DNA from: Rhodoferax ferrireducens T118
GTDB lineage: Bacteria > Pseudomonadota > Gammaproteobacteria > Burkholderiales > Burkholderiaceae_C
Length of the DNA: 64,000 nucleotides
Direction of reading: 5' to 3'
Assembly (NCBI RefSeq): GCF_000013605.1
Contig: NC_007908.1
Location: 620,001-684,000, forward strand
Part shown: positions 53,175-62,527 of the stretch, piece by piece
Position numbering within the stretch: position 1 is the first letter of the stretch
Layout: each line of letters opens with the position of its first letter
Made by a program: the position numbers and the translations under genes
Notes under the pieces: model-generated
Database searches by the model: none
Told to the model about the DNA's origin: nothing
The model's input: the letters and a program-made list of their open reading frames with translations, nothing else

Positions 53175-54092
53175 TCAACGCCGATGTTCGCGTCGAGCAA
53201 TCCACACCGTAGACGCCAGAATGACCAAGGCACCCAGTAATGTGGTCTGGTTGGGTACATCGGAAAACACCAACCAACCCATCAACGACGCCCAGATCAA
53301 GTCAAGAAAGCGCAAGGACTGTGTGGCCGAGATGTCGGCGACGCGAAACCCGCGTGTGAGACAGTAGTGACCGAGTGAGCCCAATACGCCTGCGGTCACA
53401 AATCCCAGCCACTGCCATGCTGTCGGAGACGACCAATTCATCAGACCCAATGGCAGACTCAAGATGGTGACTGATATGGCTTGCCACAGCACGATCACAC
53501 CCGGTTTTTCGTAACGGGTAAGTGTCTTTGTCATCAAAAAGGAGGCAGAAAATACCGGTGCCGATGCCAGCATGACCAAAGAATACCAGCCACCCTGGCC
53601 AGTGAGTCTGGGGGCAACCACCACCAGTACACCTGCAAAGCCGACCATTGCCGCCACCCAGCGATCTGCTCGCATATCCTCGCCCAAGAACCATGCTGCG
53701 CCAATCATGATGAAAATCGGGCCCGTAAAGCCAATTGCCGTCATGTCGGCCAGGCCTATATGCGGCAATGCCGTGAACCAGAGCATCAGACCCGCAGTAT
53801 GAACCGCGCCACGCCCAAACTGGCCGCGCAAGTTAACCGGGCGATAGGCATTCAAGCCTTGACGCCACAGCAGCGGCAACATGGCCACCACGCCAAACAA
53901 ATAGCGCAAGAACTGCGATTGAAACGGATCCAGAGACAGGGTGATGTTTCGTACGATCGTGTTGAGAAGGGTAAACAGCAGGCCGCTTAACGCCACCCAC
54001 AGCATGCCACGCCAAACCGCGGGCAGCCGAAATACACGCATTCGGACGTGCCGGTGCGCCAACGCCAATCGGCGCTGCATTGCATTTGACAT
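53175..54092 (-). CDS. EamA/RhaT-type drug/metabolite transporter
   Basis: 305-residue inner-membrane transporter from the ATG at 54092; a GTG 18 bases upstream is equally possible. Ten predicted helices in two EamA halves, with LADMTAIGFTGPIFIMIGAAWFLGE in the first and SLRFLDLIWASLMGWLVFSDVPNQ in the second. Such proteins export small metabolites; the substrate is unknown. It is convergent with the PEP-CTERM gene. Confidence 0.88.
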   Translation of the reverse strand: MSNAMQRRLALAHRHVRMRVFRLPAVWRGMLWVALSGLLFTLLNTIVRNITLSLDPFQSQFLRYLFGVVAMLPLLWRQGLNAYRPVNLRGQFGRGAVHTAGLMLWFTALPHIGLADMTAIGFTGPIFIMIGAAWFLGEDMRADRWVAAMVGFAGVLVVVAPRLTGQGGWYSLVMLASAPVFSASFLMTKTLTRYEKPGVIVLWQAISVTILSLPLGLMNWSSPTAWQWLGFVTAGVLGSLGHYCLTRGFRVADISATQSLRFLDLIWASLMGWLVFSDVPNQTTLLGALVILASTVWIARREHRR

Positions 54093-54233
54093 GGCGACTT
54101 TTGGCTTCACCAGCGCTGATCGGGGATTGCATGGGACACCCCAGGAGTTTATGGGCAGCGGGGTGAATGGGCAGTCGCGGACGATACCAGCAGGCCAAGT
54201 TGGGCAATGTTGCCCGCACTAACAACTGCCCGG

Positions 54234-54992
54234 CTACAGCCCTACCGTCAGATGACCCAGGCCCGCAAAGTCGACGCTGACGCGATCATCCGGCTGGATG
54301 GGCAGGCAGCCGACCCAGGAGCCTGTGGTCACCACGGTGCCGGCCGCGACCGTGGTCCCATGGCGGGTCAGGTGCTGCAACCAGGCGGGCAGAAGCCAGG
54401 CCGGGTCGTTCAGTGAATGACTGCCGGTACAGGTGACCGGCGTCTGGCTGCCGACCTTCACTTGGCAGGTCTGGGCCGACCAATCGCGCGCCGCATAGGG
54501 CTGCCAAATACCCAGCATCAGACCGGCATTCGATTGATGGTCCGCCATGCGCAGAAGCTCCGGCGCGGCCAGCCCCTCGGTCCAGCGCGATGCCACCAAC
54601 TCCACCGCAACGGCCATCGCATCGACCCAGTCCCCGGCGGTCTCAGACTTCATGGCGCGTGCCGCCTCGGGGCTGACATCGCGGCCCAGGCGCAGCGCCA
54701 CCTCGGCCTCCACGCCCAGCAGCAGCCCAGTCTTGCCCGCTGGGTTGATGGCCGCCGGGTCCAACGGCGCATGGCTGAATGGGCCAGATCGGGTGCTGCC
54801 GCCGGACTTCCAGTGCCGCACCAGCGGACCTTCGGCCCAGCCAAGTGCCGTGGCCACGCCGTCCTGAACCGCGTAGGCATCGGCCTCGCTGTGGACCGCG
54901 CCGACCCAGTCAGCGGCACATAGTCGCTGCCCGCTCAGGCGGGCTCGGGTGAGGGCCGTGATCAGTGTTTGGGTATCGGGGCGGATGGACAT
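54234..54992 (-). CDS. 2-keto-4-pentenoate hydratase family protein
   Basis: 252 residues from the ATG at 54992. The FAH-like fold of the hydratase/decarboxylase group is indicated by GVEAEVALRLGRD (metal-binding glutamates), VELVASRWTEG and TVVTTGSWVGCLPI. No aromatic meta-cleavage genes are adjacent, so the pathway is unknown. It lies 124 bases upstream of the transporter gene on the same strand. Confidence 0.85.
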   Translation of the reverse strand: MSIRPDTQTLITALTRARLSGQRLCAADWVGAVHSEADAYAVQDGVATALGWAEGPLVRHWKSGGSTRSGPFSHAPLDPAAINPAGKTGLLLGVEAEVALRLGRDVSPEAARAMKSETAGDWVDAMAVAVELVASRWTEGLAAPELLRMADHQSNAGLMLGIWQPYAARDWSAQTCQVKVGSQTPVTCTGSHSLNDPAWLLPAWLQHLTRHGTTVAAGTVVTTGSWVGCLPIQPDDRVSVDFAGLGHLTVGL

Positions 54993-55238
54993 GGCGGTAG
55001 CGGGTGGCTTGACCAACCCATTATGCTGGCCCCTGACCGACAACAGTCCAAACTGTTCGCCCCAGACCAGTCAGCCCAGGCTGCAGGTAGAGGGCGGCAT
55101 TCTGGTCACCATTTCAATGGTCTCGGCACCTGCGTTTTGATCTGCACTGCCGTCCGACAAAGCCAAAATTTCTACAGCGGCAATGAACACCCTCGGTTCT
55201 CGCGGGTTAATGGCTTGGCTCCTCGTGGCGTTCAATGT

Positions 55239-55745
55239 TCAATAGTGTTGCGCAGAAACGCTGGTCGCAGTGGCGTAGCGATTGAGAAATGCCATGACCC
55301 GGTCGGGATCGTAATTCTCGTCAGCTTCTTTTTCCGTTTCAGTTTCGAGTCCTTGAACGCCTTGGGCGTGCAGCAATTTTCCGGCTCCGTCCAAGACAAG
55401 CAAATACGGGTAACCTCGAATCTTGGGCCACCTGGAGAGTACGGCCGTGTTCTTGTTTTCGGGTGAATAGTTCACTTTGACCCACACGTAGTGACTGTCA
55501 ATCAACGCCCTGATTTGCGGTTGTGAAGCAATAAGTCGATCAAGCATGCGGCACCACGCGCACCACTCCCCACCGACGTCGACCAATACGCGCCTGCCAG
55601 TGGCCTTTGCCAAGCTTTGGGCCGTCGCCACATCTTTGGCCGCATCCCGATGGGGGTCAAATTTGGTGGGGAGATCTTGCGCCACCACAAGCGAGGACAG
55701 CAGAGTCAACAGAAGACCAGTCAGAACGCGGGATAGGGTATTCAT
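55239..55745 (-). CDS. Periplasmic thioredoxin-family protein
   Basis: 168 residues from the ATG at 55745. Signal peptide to about residue 22 (VVAQD), then a thioredoxin fold with active site CAWC (Cys62 and Cys65, WCAWCRML). The pattern resembles the C-terminal domain of DsbD and related periplasmic disulfide reductants. It is followed by KIRGYPYLLVLDGAGKLL, the typical cis-Pro region. The electron partner is unknown. Confidence 0.87.
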   Translation of the reverse strand: MNTLSRVLTGLLLTLLSSLVVAQDLPTKFDPHRDAAKDVATAQSLAKATGRRVLVDVGGEWCAWCRMLDRLIASQPQIRALIDSHYVWVKVNYSPENKNTAVLSRWPKIRGYPYLLVLDGAGKLLHAQGVQGLETETEKEADENYDPDRVMAFLNRYATATSVSAQHY

Positions 55746-55975
55746 CAAGGGCACAGCGGAGTGTGAAGGCAGAATTGTCGGTCGCTTTTCAAGTCTTCGG
55801 CGCATGCCACGTGCGCCGGAGTTGATCTGTCACAACTAACATCCACCTGAATAGGAAGGCTCGCCGCATGGATGTCTTTCCTTCGCGGCGGTGCCTGGGT
55901 TCGGTCACATGGGCTTGGAGCGCCAGCATACAGGCCTTGGCGCATCGCCATGCAGCGATGCGGCCCGTAGCTCCG

Positions 55976-55981
55976 TATAAT
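55976..55981 (+). promoter_or_regulatory. Probable -10 element of the ahcY operon
   Basis: TATAAT about ten bases before the riboswitch start. The -35 region is weak, so the overall strength is uncertain. Confidence 0.5.
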
Positions 55982-55990
55982 CGCCCTTTT

Positions 55991-56096
55991 CCGAGGAGCG
56001 TTGCAGCTCGATATCCTGGCCAGAAACCGGCAGGGGACGCGAGTGAGGCTCGGAGCACGCGGCCCTGATGGGGCTGCGACAGTCAACGGCGCTCAC
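55991..56096 (+). promoter_or_regulatory. S-adenosylhomocysteine (SAH) riboswitch
   Basis: Leader of ahcY with the conserved SAH aptamer features: CCGAGGAGCGTTGC at the 5' end, CTCGG (56049-56053) pairing with CCGAG, and CAACGGCGCTC (56084-56094), whose CGCTC and CAA can pair with GAGCG and TTG of the 5' strand. This class turns on ahcY when SAH accumulates. Position, order and motifs agree, so the identification is strong although no structure was computed. Confidence 0.88.
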
Positions 56097-56174
56097 CCAC
56101 TGGTCTGTGCGGTGAGCCTGTTTTTGGGGTTCGCGCGTGGCACAGTGGCATTCAACAATGTATGGAGCCATCTC

Positions 56175-57635
56175 ATGAGTGCTGTTCTCAAACCCGCTGT
56201 TCTCAAGCCCAATGTCGATTACGTCATCGCCGATTTATCCCTGGCCGCCTGGGGCCGCAAAGAGTTGAACATTGCCCAGACCGAAATGCCCGGCCTGATG
56301 GCAATTCGCGAAGAATTTTCCAAGTCGCAGCCCTTGAAGGGCGCGCGCATCACCGGCTCGCTGCACATGACGATCCAGACCGCCGTGCTGATCGAAACCC
56401 TGCAAGCCCTGGGCGCGCAGGTGCGCTGGGCCTCGTGCAATATTTTTTCGACCCAAGACCATGCAGCGGCAGCGATTGCGGCCACGGGCACACCGGTGTT
56501 TGCAATCAAGGGCGAATCGCTGGCCGACTACTGGGACTACACGCACCGTATTTTTGAATTCGGTGGCAAGAAGGGCTCCGCGCTTGAGGGCCCGAACATG
56601 ATTCTGGACGACGGCGGCGACGCCACGCTGCTGATGCACCTGGGTGCGCGTGCCGAGAAAGACATCAAGCTGCTGGCCAAACCCGGCAGCGAAGAAGAGG
56701 TCTGTTTATTTGCTGCCATCAAGGCCAAGCTCAAGGTCGACGCGACCTGGTACAGCCGCCGCCTGAAAAACATCGTTGGCGTGACCGAAGAGACCACCAC
56801 CGGCGTGCACCGCCTCAACGACATGTCCGCCAAGGGCGAGTTGATGCTGCGCGCGATCAATGTCAACGACTCGGTCACCAAGAGCAAGTTTGACAACCTG
56901 TACGGTTGCCGCGAGTCGCTGGTGGATGGCATCAAGCGCGCCACCGACGTCATGATCGCCGGCAAAGTGGCATTGATCGCCGGCTATGGCGACGTCGGCA
57001 AGGGTTGTGCCCAGGCGATGCGCGCACTCTCGGCCCAAGTGTGGGTGACCGAGGTGGACCCGATCAACGCCTTGCAGGCGGCGATGGAAGGCTTCAAGGT
57101 CGTGACGATGGAGTACGCCGCTGACAAATGCGATATTTTTGTCACCTGCACCGGCAACCTGAACGTCATCACCTACAAGCACATGGCGGCCATGAAAGAC
57201 CAGACCATCGTCTGCAACATCGGTCACTTTGACAATGAGATTGATGTGGCCTCGCTGGACAAGTGCAAGTGGGAAGAGATCAAGCCGCAGGTCGACCATG
57301 TGATCTTCCCGGCCAAGGGCAAGACACCGTCCAAGCGCATCATCCTGCTGGCCAAAGGCCGTCTGGTGAACCTGGGTTGCGGCACCGGTCACCCCAGCTT
57401 TGTGATGAGCTCCAGCTTTGCCAACCAGACCATCGCGCAGATCGAGTTGTTCACCAAGCCCAAGCAATACAAGGTCGGCAAGGTCTATGTGTTGCCCAAG
57501 CATCTGGACGAAAAAGTGGCGCGCCTGCACCTGGGCAAAGTCGGCGCCATGCTGTCTGAACTGACGGACGAACAAGCCGCCTATATTGGTGTCAGCAAAG
57601 CGGGCCCTTACAAGGCTGACAGCTACCGCTACTAA
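56175..57635 (+). CDS. ahcY: Adenosylhomocysteinase
   Basis: Hydrolyses SAH to homocysteine and adenosine, removing the product inhibitor of methyltransferases. 486 residues from the ATG at 56175 (RBS GGAG); upstream frame is the riboswitch leader. NAD-binding motif [10 protein letters not shown], active-site segments [10 protein letters not shown] and [18 protein letters not shown], and the C-terminal KADSYRY are present. It leads an ahcY-tlyA-metF operon controlled by the SAH riboswitch. Confidence 0.97.
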   Translation: MSAVLKPAVLKPNVDYVIADLSLAAWGRKELNIAQTEMPGLMAIREEFSKSQPLKGARITGSLHMTIQTAVLIETLQALGAQVRWASCNIFSTQDHAAAAIAATGTPVFAIKGESLADYWDYTHRIFEFGGKKGSALEGPNMILDDGGDATLLMHLGARAEKDIKLLAKPGSEEEVCLFAAIKAKLKVDATWYSRRLKNIVGVTEETTTGVHRLNDMSAKGELMLRAINVNDSVTKSKFDNLYGCRESLVDGIKRATDVMIAGKVALIAGYGDVGKGCAQAMRALSAQVWVTEVDPINALQAAMEGFKVVTMEYAADKCDIFVTCTGNLNVITYKHMAAMKDQTIVCNIGHFDNEIDVASLDKCKWEEIKPQVDHVIFPAKGKTPSKRIILLAKGRLVNLGCGTGHPSFVMSSSFANQTIAQIELFTKPKQYKVGKVYVLPKHLDEKVARLHLGKVGAMLSELTDEQAAYIGVSKAGPYKADSYRY

Positions 57636-57671
57636 AGAACCGACCTCCTGACTGAATGACCACGACACATC

Positions 57672-58493
57672 ATGCGTGCTGACCAATTACTCGTACAACG
57701 GCAACTTGCCAGCACCCGCTCGCAGGCCCAGCGCCTGATTGCCGATGGCGTGCAGTGGCTCAAGGGAACGGAGTGGAAGACTGTGACCAAAAACGGTGAC
57801 GAAATTCCGCTGGAGGCTGAACTCAAGCTGCTCAACGACGCCGAGGCGCGCTACGTGTCGCGTGGCGGCCTCAAGCTGGAGGCCGCGCTCAAGCAGGTCG
57901 GCTTGTCCGTGACCGGACTGGCCTGCCTCGATGTGGGCCAGTCGACCGGCGGCTTTACCGACTGCTTGCTGCAGCACGGCGCCGCCTCGGTGGTCGGGGT
58001 GGACGTGGGCAGCGCCCAGTTGCACCCCAGCCTGCGCGAAGACCCGCGTGTGCTGTGTATTGAAAAGGTCAATGCGCGCGCCCTGGTCGCTGCAGATTTA
58101 ATAGCTGCTTATGAAGAAAGCACGGGGGCTGGAGGCCAATTTGATGTAGAAGAAGGTGATGCGGACCTGGTTGAGTTTGCGCCCGAATTCGACCTGATCG
58201 TGGCCGATCTGTCGTTCATCTCGCAAACCCTGGTACTGCCCGCCGTGGTGCCGCTGCTTAAATGCGGTGGCACGCTGTTGACGCTGGTCAAGCCCCAGTT
58301 TGAATTGCAACCTGGCCAGGTTGGCAAAGGTGGCATCGTGAAGGATGCCGCGATGTACTGGCTGGTAGAGCAACGTCTGCGCGAAGCCTGCGCCGCACTG
58401 GGTCTGACCGTGACGGCGTGGTTTGATTCGCCGATTGCCGGTGGCGACGGCAACCGTGAATTTTTTATCGCCGCAGCCAGGCTGAAACTTTAG
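57672..58493 (+). CDS. tlyA: TlyA-type rRNA 2'-O-methyltransferase
   Basis: 273 residues. An N-terminal S4 RNA-binding domain (RADQLLVQRQLASTRSQAQRLI) is followed by a FtsJ-like methyltransferase with SAM motif DVGQSTGGFTDCLLQHGA and later DLIVADLSFISQ and LVKPQFE. A copy of the interspersed element is read in frame at about residues 142-158 (IAAYEESTGAGGQ), in a loop between two conserved motifs, so the protein is longer there than its relatives. Between ahcY and metF as in other Burkholderiales. Confidence 0.92.
   Translation: MRADQLLVQRQLASTRSQAQRLIADGVQWLKGTEWKTVTKNGDEIPLEAELKLLNDAEARYVSRGGLKLEAALKQVGLSVTGLACLDVGQSTGGFTDCLLQHGAASVVGVDVGSAQLHPSLREDPRVLCIEKVNARALVAADLIAAYEESTGAGGQFDVEEGDADLVEFAPEFDLIVADLSFISQTLVLPAVVPLLKCGGTLLTLVKPQFELQPGQVGKGGIVKDAAMYWLVEQRLREACAALGLTVTAWFDSPIAGGDGNREFFIAAARLKL
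58094..58147 (+). repeat. Interspersed element copy 13, inside tlyA
   Basis: Sense copy with an intact core: ATAGCTGCTTATGAAGAAAGC then ACGGGGGCTGGAGGCCAATTT, read ATA GCT ... ACG GGG GCT GGA GGC CAA. Confidence 0.88.
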
Positions 58494-58503
58494 AAAGTCC
58501 GTC

Positions 58504-59355
58504 ATGACCGCGACCCCTCAAATCCCCTTGAGCTTTGAGTTCTTCCCGCCCAAAACCCCCGAAGGGGTGGAAAAGCTGCGCCTGGTGCGCCAGCAGTTGT
58601 ATGCCCTGAAGCCTGAGTTTTGCTCGGTGACGTTTGGCGCTGGGGGCTCCACCCAGGAGGGCACGTTCAGCACGGTGCGCGACATTCTGACCGAGGGCAT
58701 TGGCGCGGCCTCTCACATTTCATGCATTGGTGCGACCCACGCCAAGGTGCGTGAACAGCTGGCCATTCTTAAAGCCATGGGCGTCAAGCGCCTGGTCGCC
58801 CTGCGCGGCGATTTGCCCAGCGGTTTTGGCGTCGGTGGCGAGTTTCATTACGCCAGCGACCTGGTGGCGTTTGTGCGGGCTGAAACGGGGGACTATTTTC
58901 ATATCGAGGTGGCGGCTTACCCGGAAGTGCATCCGCAGGCCAGGTCGCCAGAAGCTGACCTGCAGGCTTTTGCCACCAAAGTCAAAGCCGGTGCCAACTC
59001 CGCCATCACCCAGTATTTCTACAACGCCGACGCCTACTTCCGCTTTGTCGAAGAGGCGGATGCGCTGGGCCTGAGCTTGCCCATCGTACCCGGCATCATG
59101 CCGATTGCCAGTTCCACGCAGCTGATGCGTTTCAGCGATGCCTGCGGCGCCGAGATTCCGCGCTGGATTCGCTTGCGTCTGCAGGGTTTTGGCGACGACG
59201 CCGTGTCCATCAAGGCTTTTGGGCTCGACGTGGTGACCGACCTGTGCGAGCAACTGCGCGCCGGCGGTGCGCCCGGCCTGCACTTTTACAGCATGAACCA
59301 GAGCGCCGCCACGCTGGAAGTCTGCAACAGGCTGGGCCAGGGACCGGCTGATTGA
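58504..59355 (+). CDS. metF: Methylenetetrahydrofolate reductase
   Basis: 283-residue FAD enzyme making 5-methyl-THF for methionine synthesis. LSFEFFPPKT at the N-terminus and FCSVTFGAGGSTQEGTF are diagnostic, and the TQYFYNADAYFRFVE region fits the folate site. It begins ten bases after tlyA and completes the methyl-cycle operon. Confidence 0.96.
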   Translation: MTATPQIPLSFEFFPPKTPEGVEKLRLVRQQLYALKPEFCSVTFGAGGSTQEGTFSTVRDILTEGIGAASHISCIGATHAKVREQLAILKAMGVKRLVALRGDLPSGFGVGGEFHYASDLVAFVRAETGDYFHIEVAAYPEVHPQARSPEADLQAFATKVKAGANSAITQYFYNADAYFRFVEEADALGLSLPIVPGIMPIASSTQLMRFSDACGAEIPRWIRLRLQGFGDDAVSIKAFGLDVVTDLCEQLRAGGAPGLHFYSMNQSAATLEVCNRLGQGPAD

Positions 59356-59642
59356 GCGATTGACTGACTGGTGCTGGATTGGCGCCGATGTCCGCCGTGT
59401 TCGTGGCAGTTGGGCAAGCGCCAATGACGTGTCGGATTAGTTTACAGATCCGCGCGAGGCCGAGTCAGAAGGGGGACACCTGGAATTCATCATTTTTGCA
59501 AGTCATTGATTTGTAACAATTAATTTACAAGTGGTTTTTTTGGGCACAGTTCTTGCGGTTTCATGAACTGAGAGGCTTGTCTTGGCCTGTGGTGGGTTTT
59601 GACTGTTTTTCGCGTTGCGTGAGTCAATGATGTTGTTCAAGC
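59356..59642. other. Intergenic region with a sigma-54-like promoter
   Basis: 287 bases between metF and the PilZ gene. An AT-rich stretch (about 59500-59540) precedes a strong sigma-54-like site. I see no further gene. Confidence 0.6.
59542..59556 (+). promoter_or_regulatory. Sigma-54-like promoter before the PilZ gene
   Basis: GGGCAC-AGTTC-TTGC, nearly identical to TGGCAC-N5-TTGC with the invariant GG and GC exactly ten bases apart. Transcription would start near 59568, about 75 bases before the PilZ ATG, and could continue into the epimerase gene. Confidence 0.72.
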
Positions 59643-60002
59643 ATGAAACACCTAAGAATCCAAAATAAAAAACCACCCTTGATGCATGGGCGACGTGCAG
59701 TCCGATTCGAGACCGCGTTGCCAGTCGAAATCGGTAATGTTCATGGCCTGGCCCGCAATATCAGCGCAACTGGCATTTATTTTGAAATTGACACTGCGCC
59801 AGCGCTGGGTTCGCACGTGTACTTTGCTGTTGAGCTGACGGTGCGCGGCGAGAAATTGAAATTGGTGTGCGACGGCCAGGTGCTTCGGGTCGATCAGAAA
59901 GATGGTGTGCATGGGATTGCCGCGAAATTTGCTGATTCTTTTTTTTCGAATCCAGCAGAAATCGTTGATGCCGACGCAGGCTGGCTGACACGCACCCATT
60001 AA
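59643..60002 (+). CDS. PilZ-domain c-di-GMP receptor protein
   Basis: 119-residue single PilZ domain. The c-di-GMP motifs are RxxxR at Arg17-Arg21 (RRAVR) and N-x-S-x-x-G at Asn39-Gly44 (NISATG). No additional domain. It is the first gene after the sigma-54-like site and precedes the exopolysaccharide genes, suggesting that c-di-GMP controls polymer synthesis or export. The start codon lacks a clear RBS. Confidence 0.88.
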   Translation: MKHLRIQNKKPPLMHGRRAVRFETALPVEIGNVHGLARNISATGIYFEIDTAPALGSHVYFAVELTVRGEKLKLVCDGQVLRVDQKDGVHGIAAKFADSFFSNPAEIVDADAGWLTRTH

Positions 60003-60041
60003 GATGCGGCCCATGGCAACTTCTGATCGTGCATCAACTTC

Positions 60042-61049
60042 ATGAAAATACTTTTGACGGGGGCGGCGGGCTTCATTGGCATGACGACCGCACTGCGTTT
60101 GTTGGCGCGCGGCGATGAAGTGCTGGGGCTGGACAACCTCAATGACTATTACGATGTCACTCTGAAAGAAAATCGCCTCAAGCGCTTGAGCCCGCACGCG
60201 GGTTTTCGCTTCGTCAAAATGGACGTGGCTGATCGGCAGGGCATGGCGCAGCTTTTTGCCGATGAAAAATTTGACCGCGTCATTCACTTGGCGGCCCAGG
60301 CCGGTGTGCGCTACTCGCTGCAAAATCCGCATGCCTATATCGACAGCAACATTGTCGGGTTTATGAATGTTCTGGAGGCTTGCCGCCACACACAAGTGCA
60401 GCACCTGGTCTACGCGTCAAGCTCCAGCGTTTACGGTGGCAACACCAACATGCCGTTTTCCGAGCATGACAGTGTGGATCACCCGGTCAGTCTTTACGCT
60501 GCCACCAAGAAAGCCAATGAACTGATGGCGCACACCTACAGTCATTTGTATGGTCTGCCCACCACCGGCCTGCGCTTCTTCACGGTGTACGGGCCGTGGG
60601 GTCGGCCTGACATGGCCTTGTTCCTGTTCACCAAGGCGATCCTGGAGGGACGCCCCATCGACGTTTTCAACTATGGCCAGATGCAGCGTGATTTCACCTT
60701 TGTCGACGATATCGTCGAAGGTGTCGTTCGGGTACTGGATCGTGTGGCCTGCCCCAATCCGGTGTACGACCCGGCGCGGGCTGACCCGGCGACAAGCAAC
60801 GCGCCCTACCGGGTGTTCAATATTGGCAATAACAAGCCCGTGCCCTTGCTCGATTTCATCGCCTGTATCGAGGAAGCTTTGGGCCGCAAGGCGGAGAAAA
60901 ATCTATTGCCGTTGCAGGATGGTGATGTGCCCGCCACCTATGCCAATACCGATGCCTTGAACGATTGGGTGGGTTTTGTACCCGGCACCCCGATTGAGCA
61001 GGGAATTGCCCGTTTTGTGGCTTGGTATCGCGACTATTACCAGGTGTAG
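60042..61049 (+). CDS. UDP-glucuronate 4-epimerase-like nucleotide-sugar epimerase
   Basis: 335-residue SDR-type epimerase. The N-terminal GAAGFIG (residues 7-13) binds NAD, the catalytic YAATK follows [22 protein letters not shown], and the substrate region [17 protein letters not shown] is typical. It closely fits the UDP-glucuronate 4-epimerase group ([20 protein letters not shown] near the start), which supplies galacturonate units for capsule or EPS. Head of the EPS gene block, 39 bases after PilZ. Confidence 0.9.
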   Translation: MKILLTGAAGFIGMTTALRLLARGDEVLGLDNLNDYYDVTLKENRLKRLSPHAGFRFVKMDVADRQGMAQLFADEKFDRVIHLAAQAGVRYSLQNPHAYIDSNIVGFMNVLEACRHTQVQHLVYASSSSVYGGNTNMPFSEHDSVDHPVSLYAATKKANELMAHTYSHLYGLPTTGLRFFTVYGPWGRPDMALFLFTKAILEGRPIDVFNYGQMQRDFTFVDDIVEGVVRVLDRVACPNPVYDPARADPATSNAPYRVFNIGNNKPVPLLDFIACIEEALGRKAEKNLLPLQDGDVPATYANTDALNDWVGFVPGTPIEQGIARFVAWYRDYYQV

Positions 61050-61083
61050 TTGGCTGCGCAGTGGCAATGATATGTTTTGGCCA

Positions 61084-61587
61084 CTAGCCCGCCGGGGGTA
61101 CTGCGGCATCAATTTTTGAAGGTTTCTGGAGCAAGCGCCGGATCAAGCCCCTGGCGCCAGCCTCGCACAACGCCAGCACCTGCTCAAACCCTTCCTGGTT
61201 GCCGTAATACGGATCGGGAACTTCCGTCTCACTGATTTCTTCGGCAAAGTCCAGCAGCAGGTGCAATTTGTGTCCCTGTTCGGCTGGGCACAGTCGGTGT
61301 AGTTCAGTCAAATTACTGCTGTCCATCGCCAGAATCAGGTCAAAGGACTGGAAGTCCTGTTCTGTAATTCTGCGAGAACGAACGCGGCCCATCTCGTAGC
61401 CGTGACGCGTCAGCGTCAGCGCAGCTCTGGGGTCGAGCCGTTCGCCCAGGTGGTGCGCGTGGGTGCCCGCACAAGCCACTTCAAATGGCTGCGCAAGCCC
61501 GGTCTCAAGCGCCAGTTTGCGAATCACGGCCTGCGCCATCGGAGAGCGGCAGGTATTGCCCATACACACCATCAGCAGCTTGGTCAT
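61084..61587 (-). CDS. Low-molecular-weight protein tyrosine phosphatase
   Basis: 167 residues from the ATG at 61587. The P-loop C-x5-R is CMGNTCRS (Cys8 to Arg14) and the general-acid loop is DPYYG. In exopolysaccharide loci this type (Wzb/EpsP) dephosphorylates the tyrosine kinase that controls polymer length. It is antisense to its neighbours, between the epimerase and the export lipoprotein, so it is probably transcribed separately. Confidence 0.92.
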   Translation of the reverse strand: MTKLLMVCMGNTCRSPMAQAVIRKLALETGLAQPFEVACAGTHAHHLGERLDPRAALTLTRHGYEMGRVRSRRITEQDFQSFDLILAMDSSNLTELHRLCPAEQGHKLHLLLDFAEEISETEVPDPYYGNQEGFEQVLALCEAGARGLIRRLLQKPSKIDAAVPPAG

Positions 61588-61811
61588 AGAAGCGCATTTT
61601 ATGGGTGCGGAACCCCTAAAAAAGCAGAAATTTTTTAGTCTTTGGATCATTGAGCAATGTGCAGTGTTTCTTGAGAAATATCAATTTAGGAAGTGCCGAT
61701 CAGCGCAGACTTCAAAGCGTGATTCGGCGGGTGGCGCCATAAGCCGGAACGGCAACTGTGTTCCAGCCTCCGAGCCCATCGAACGCCTTCAACCTGTACA
61801 GGGGATACGCT

Positions 61812-62444
61812 TTGAAAAGTTTATATTGCATTACTAAAGTTGCGATCCGTTGGGTCGTTTTGGGTCTGATTACCGTCATGGTGGCCGCTTGCGCCAGCTC
61901 TTCAGCCTACCCGCCTGCGCCAATGGGTGCAGCCACAACAGATTACAACTATGTGGTGGGTGCTGGCGACACGCTCAACATCATCGTCTGGCGCAATCCT
62001 GAGCTTTCCATGTCGGTGCCGGTTCGTCCGGATGGCAAGGTGTCAACACCACTGGTGGATGAGTTGGTGGCCCAGGGCAAGACTTCGGTCGAGATTGCTC
62101 GTGATGTGGAGAAGGCCTTGAGCAAGTTGGTGCGTGACCCGGTCGTGACGATCATTGTGACCAGCTTTGTCGGACCCTACAGCGAGCAAATTCGGGTTGT
62201 TGGCGAGGCCGCCCGACCTCAGGCCCTGCCGTACAAACAAAAAATGACGGTGCTCGATGTGATGATTGCCGTGGGTGGCCTGACCGATTTTGCCGATGGC
62301 AACGCGGCTTCCATCACACGTGCTTCAGAGGGCGACAAGCGCTATTCGGTGCGACTCAAAGACCTGGTCAAGCGCGGCGATATCTCTGCCAATGTCGAGA
62401 TGAAACCTGGCGATGTTCTGATTATTCCGCAAGGCTGGTTTTAA
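61812..62444 (+). CDS. XrtA-type exopolysaccharide export lipoprotein
   Basis: 210 residues from a TTG at 61812, chosen because AGGGGA lies seven bases upstream and it gives a clean lipoprotein signal (VMVAAC). A GTG at 61758 is also in frame. The Wza-like polysaccharide export domain reads DYNYVVGAGDTLNIIVWRNPEL, then FVGPYSEQIRVVGEAARPQALPYK and a C-terminal MKPGDVLIIPQGWF, a close match in form to the export protein of exosortase A (XrtA/PEP-CTERM) EPS loci. The outer-membrane channel component. Confidence 0.9.
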   Translation: MKSLYCITKVAIRWVVLGLITVMVAACASSSAYPPAPMGAATTDYNYVVGAGDTLNIIVWRNPELSMSVPVRPDGKVSTPLVDELVAQGKTSVEIARDVEKALSKLVRDPVVTIIVTSFVGPYSEQIRVVGEAARPQALPYKQKMTVLDVMIAVGGLTDFADGNAASITRASEGDKRYSVRLKDLVKRGDISANVEMKPGDVLIIPQGWF

Positions 62445-62527
62445 AGCCGTCTCTTCCTGGCTACCGGTTTGTGTCGCGTGACGACGGCTTGGTAGCGTTT
62501 CAACCCTGACCACAAAGATTAAATCCG

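Noticed and set aside
61588..61811. A sigma-54 promoter before the EPS export lipoprotein
   Set aside because: Pairs of GG and GC exist but none has the required spacing of ten bases.
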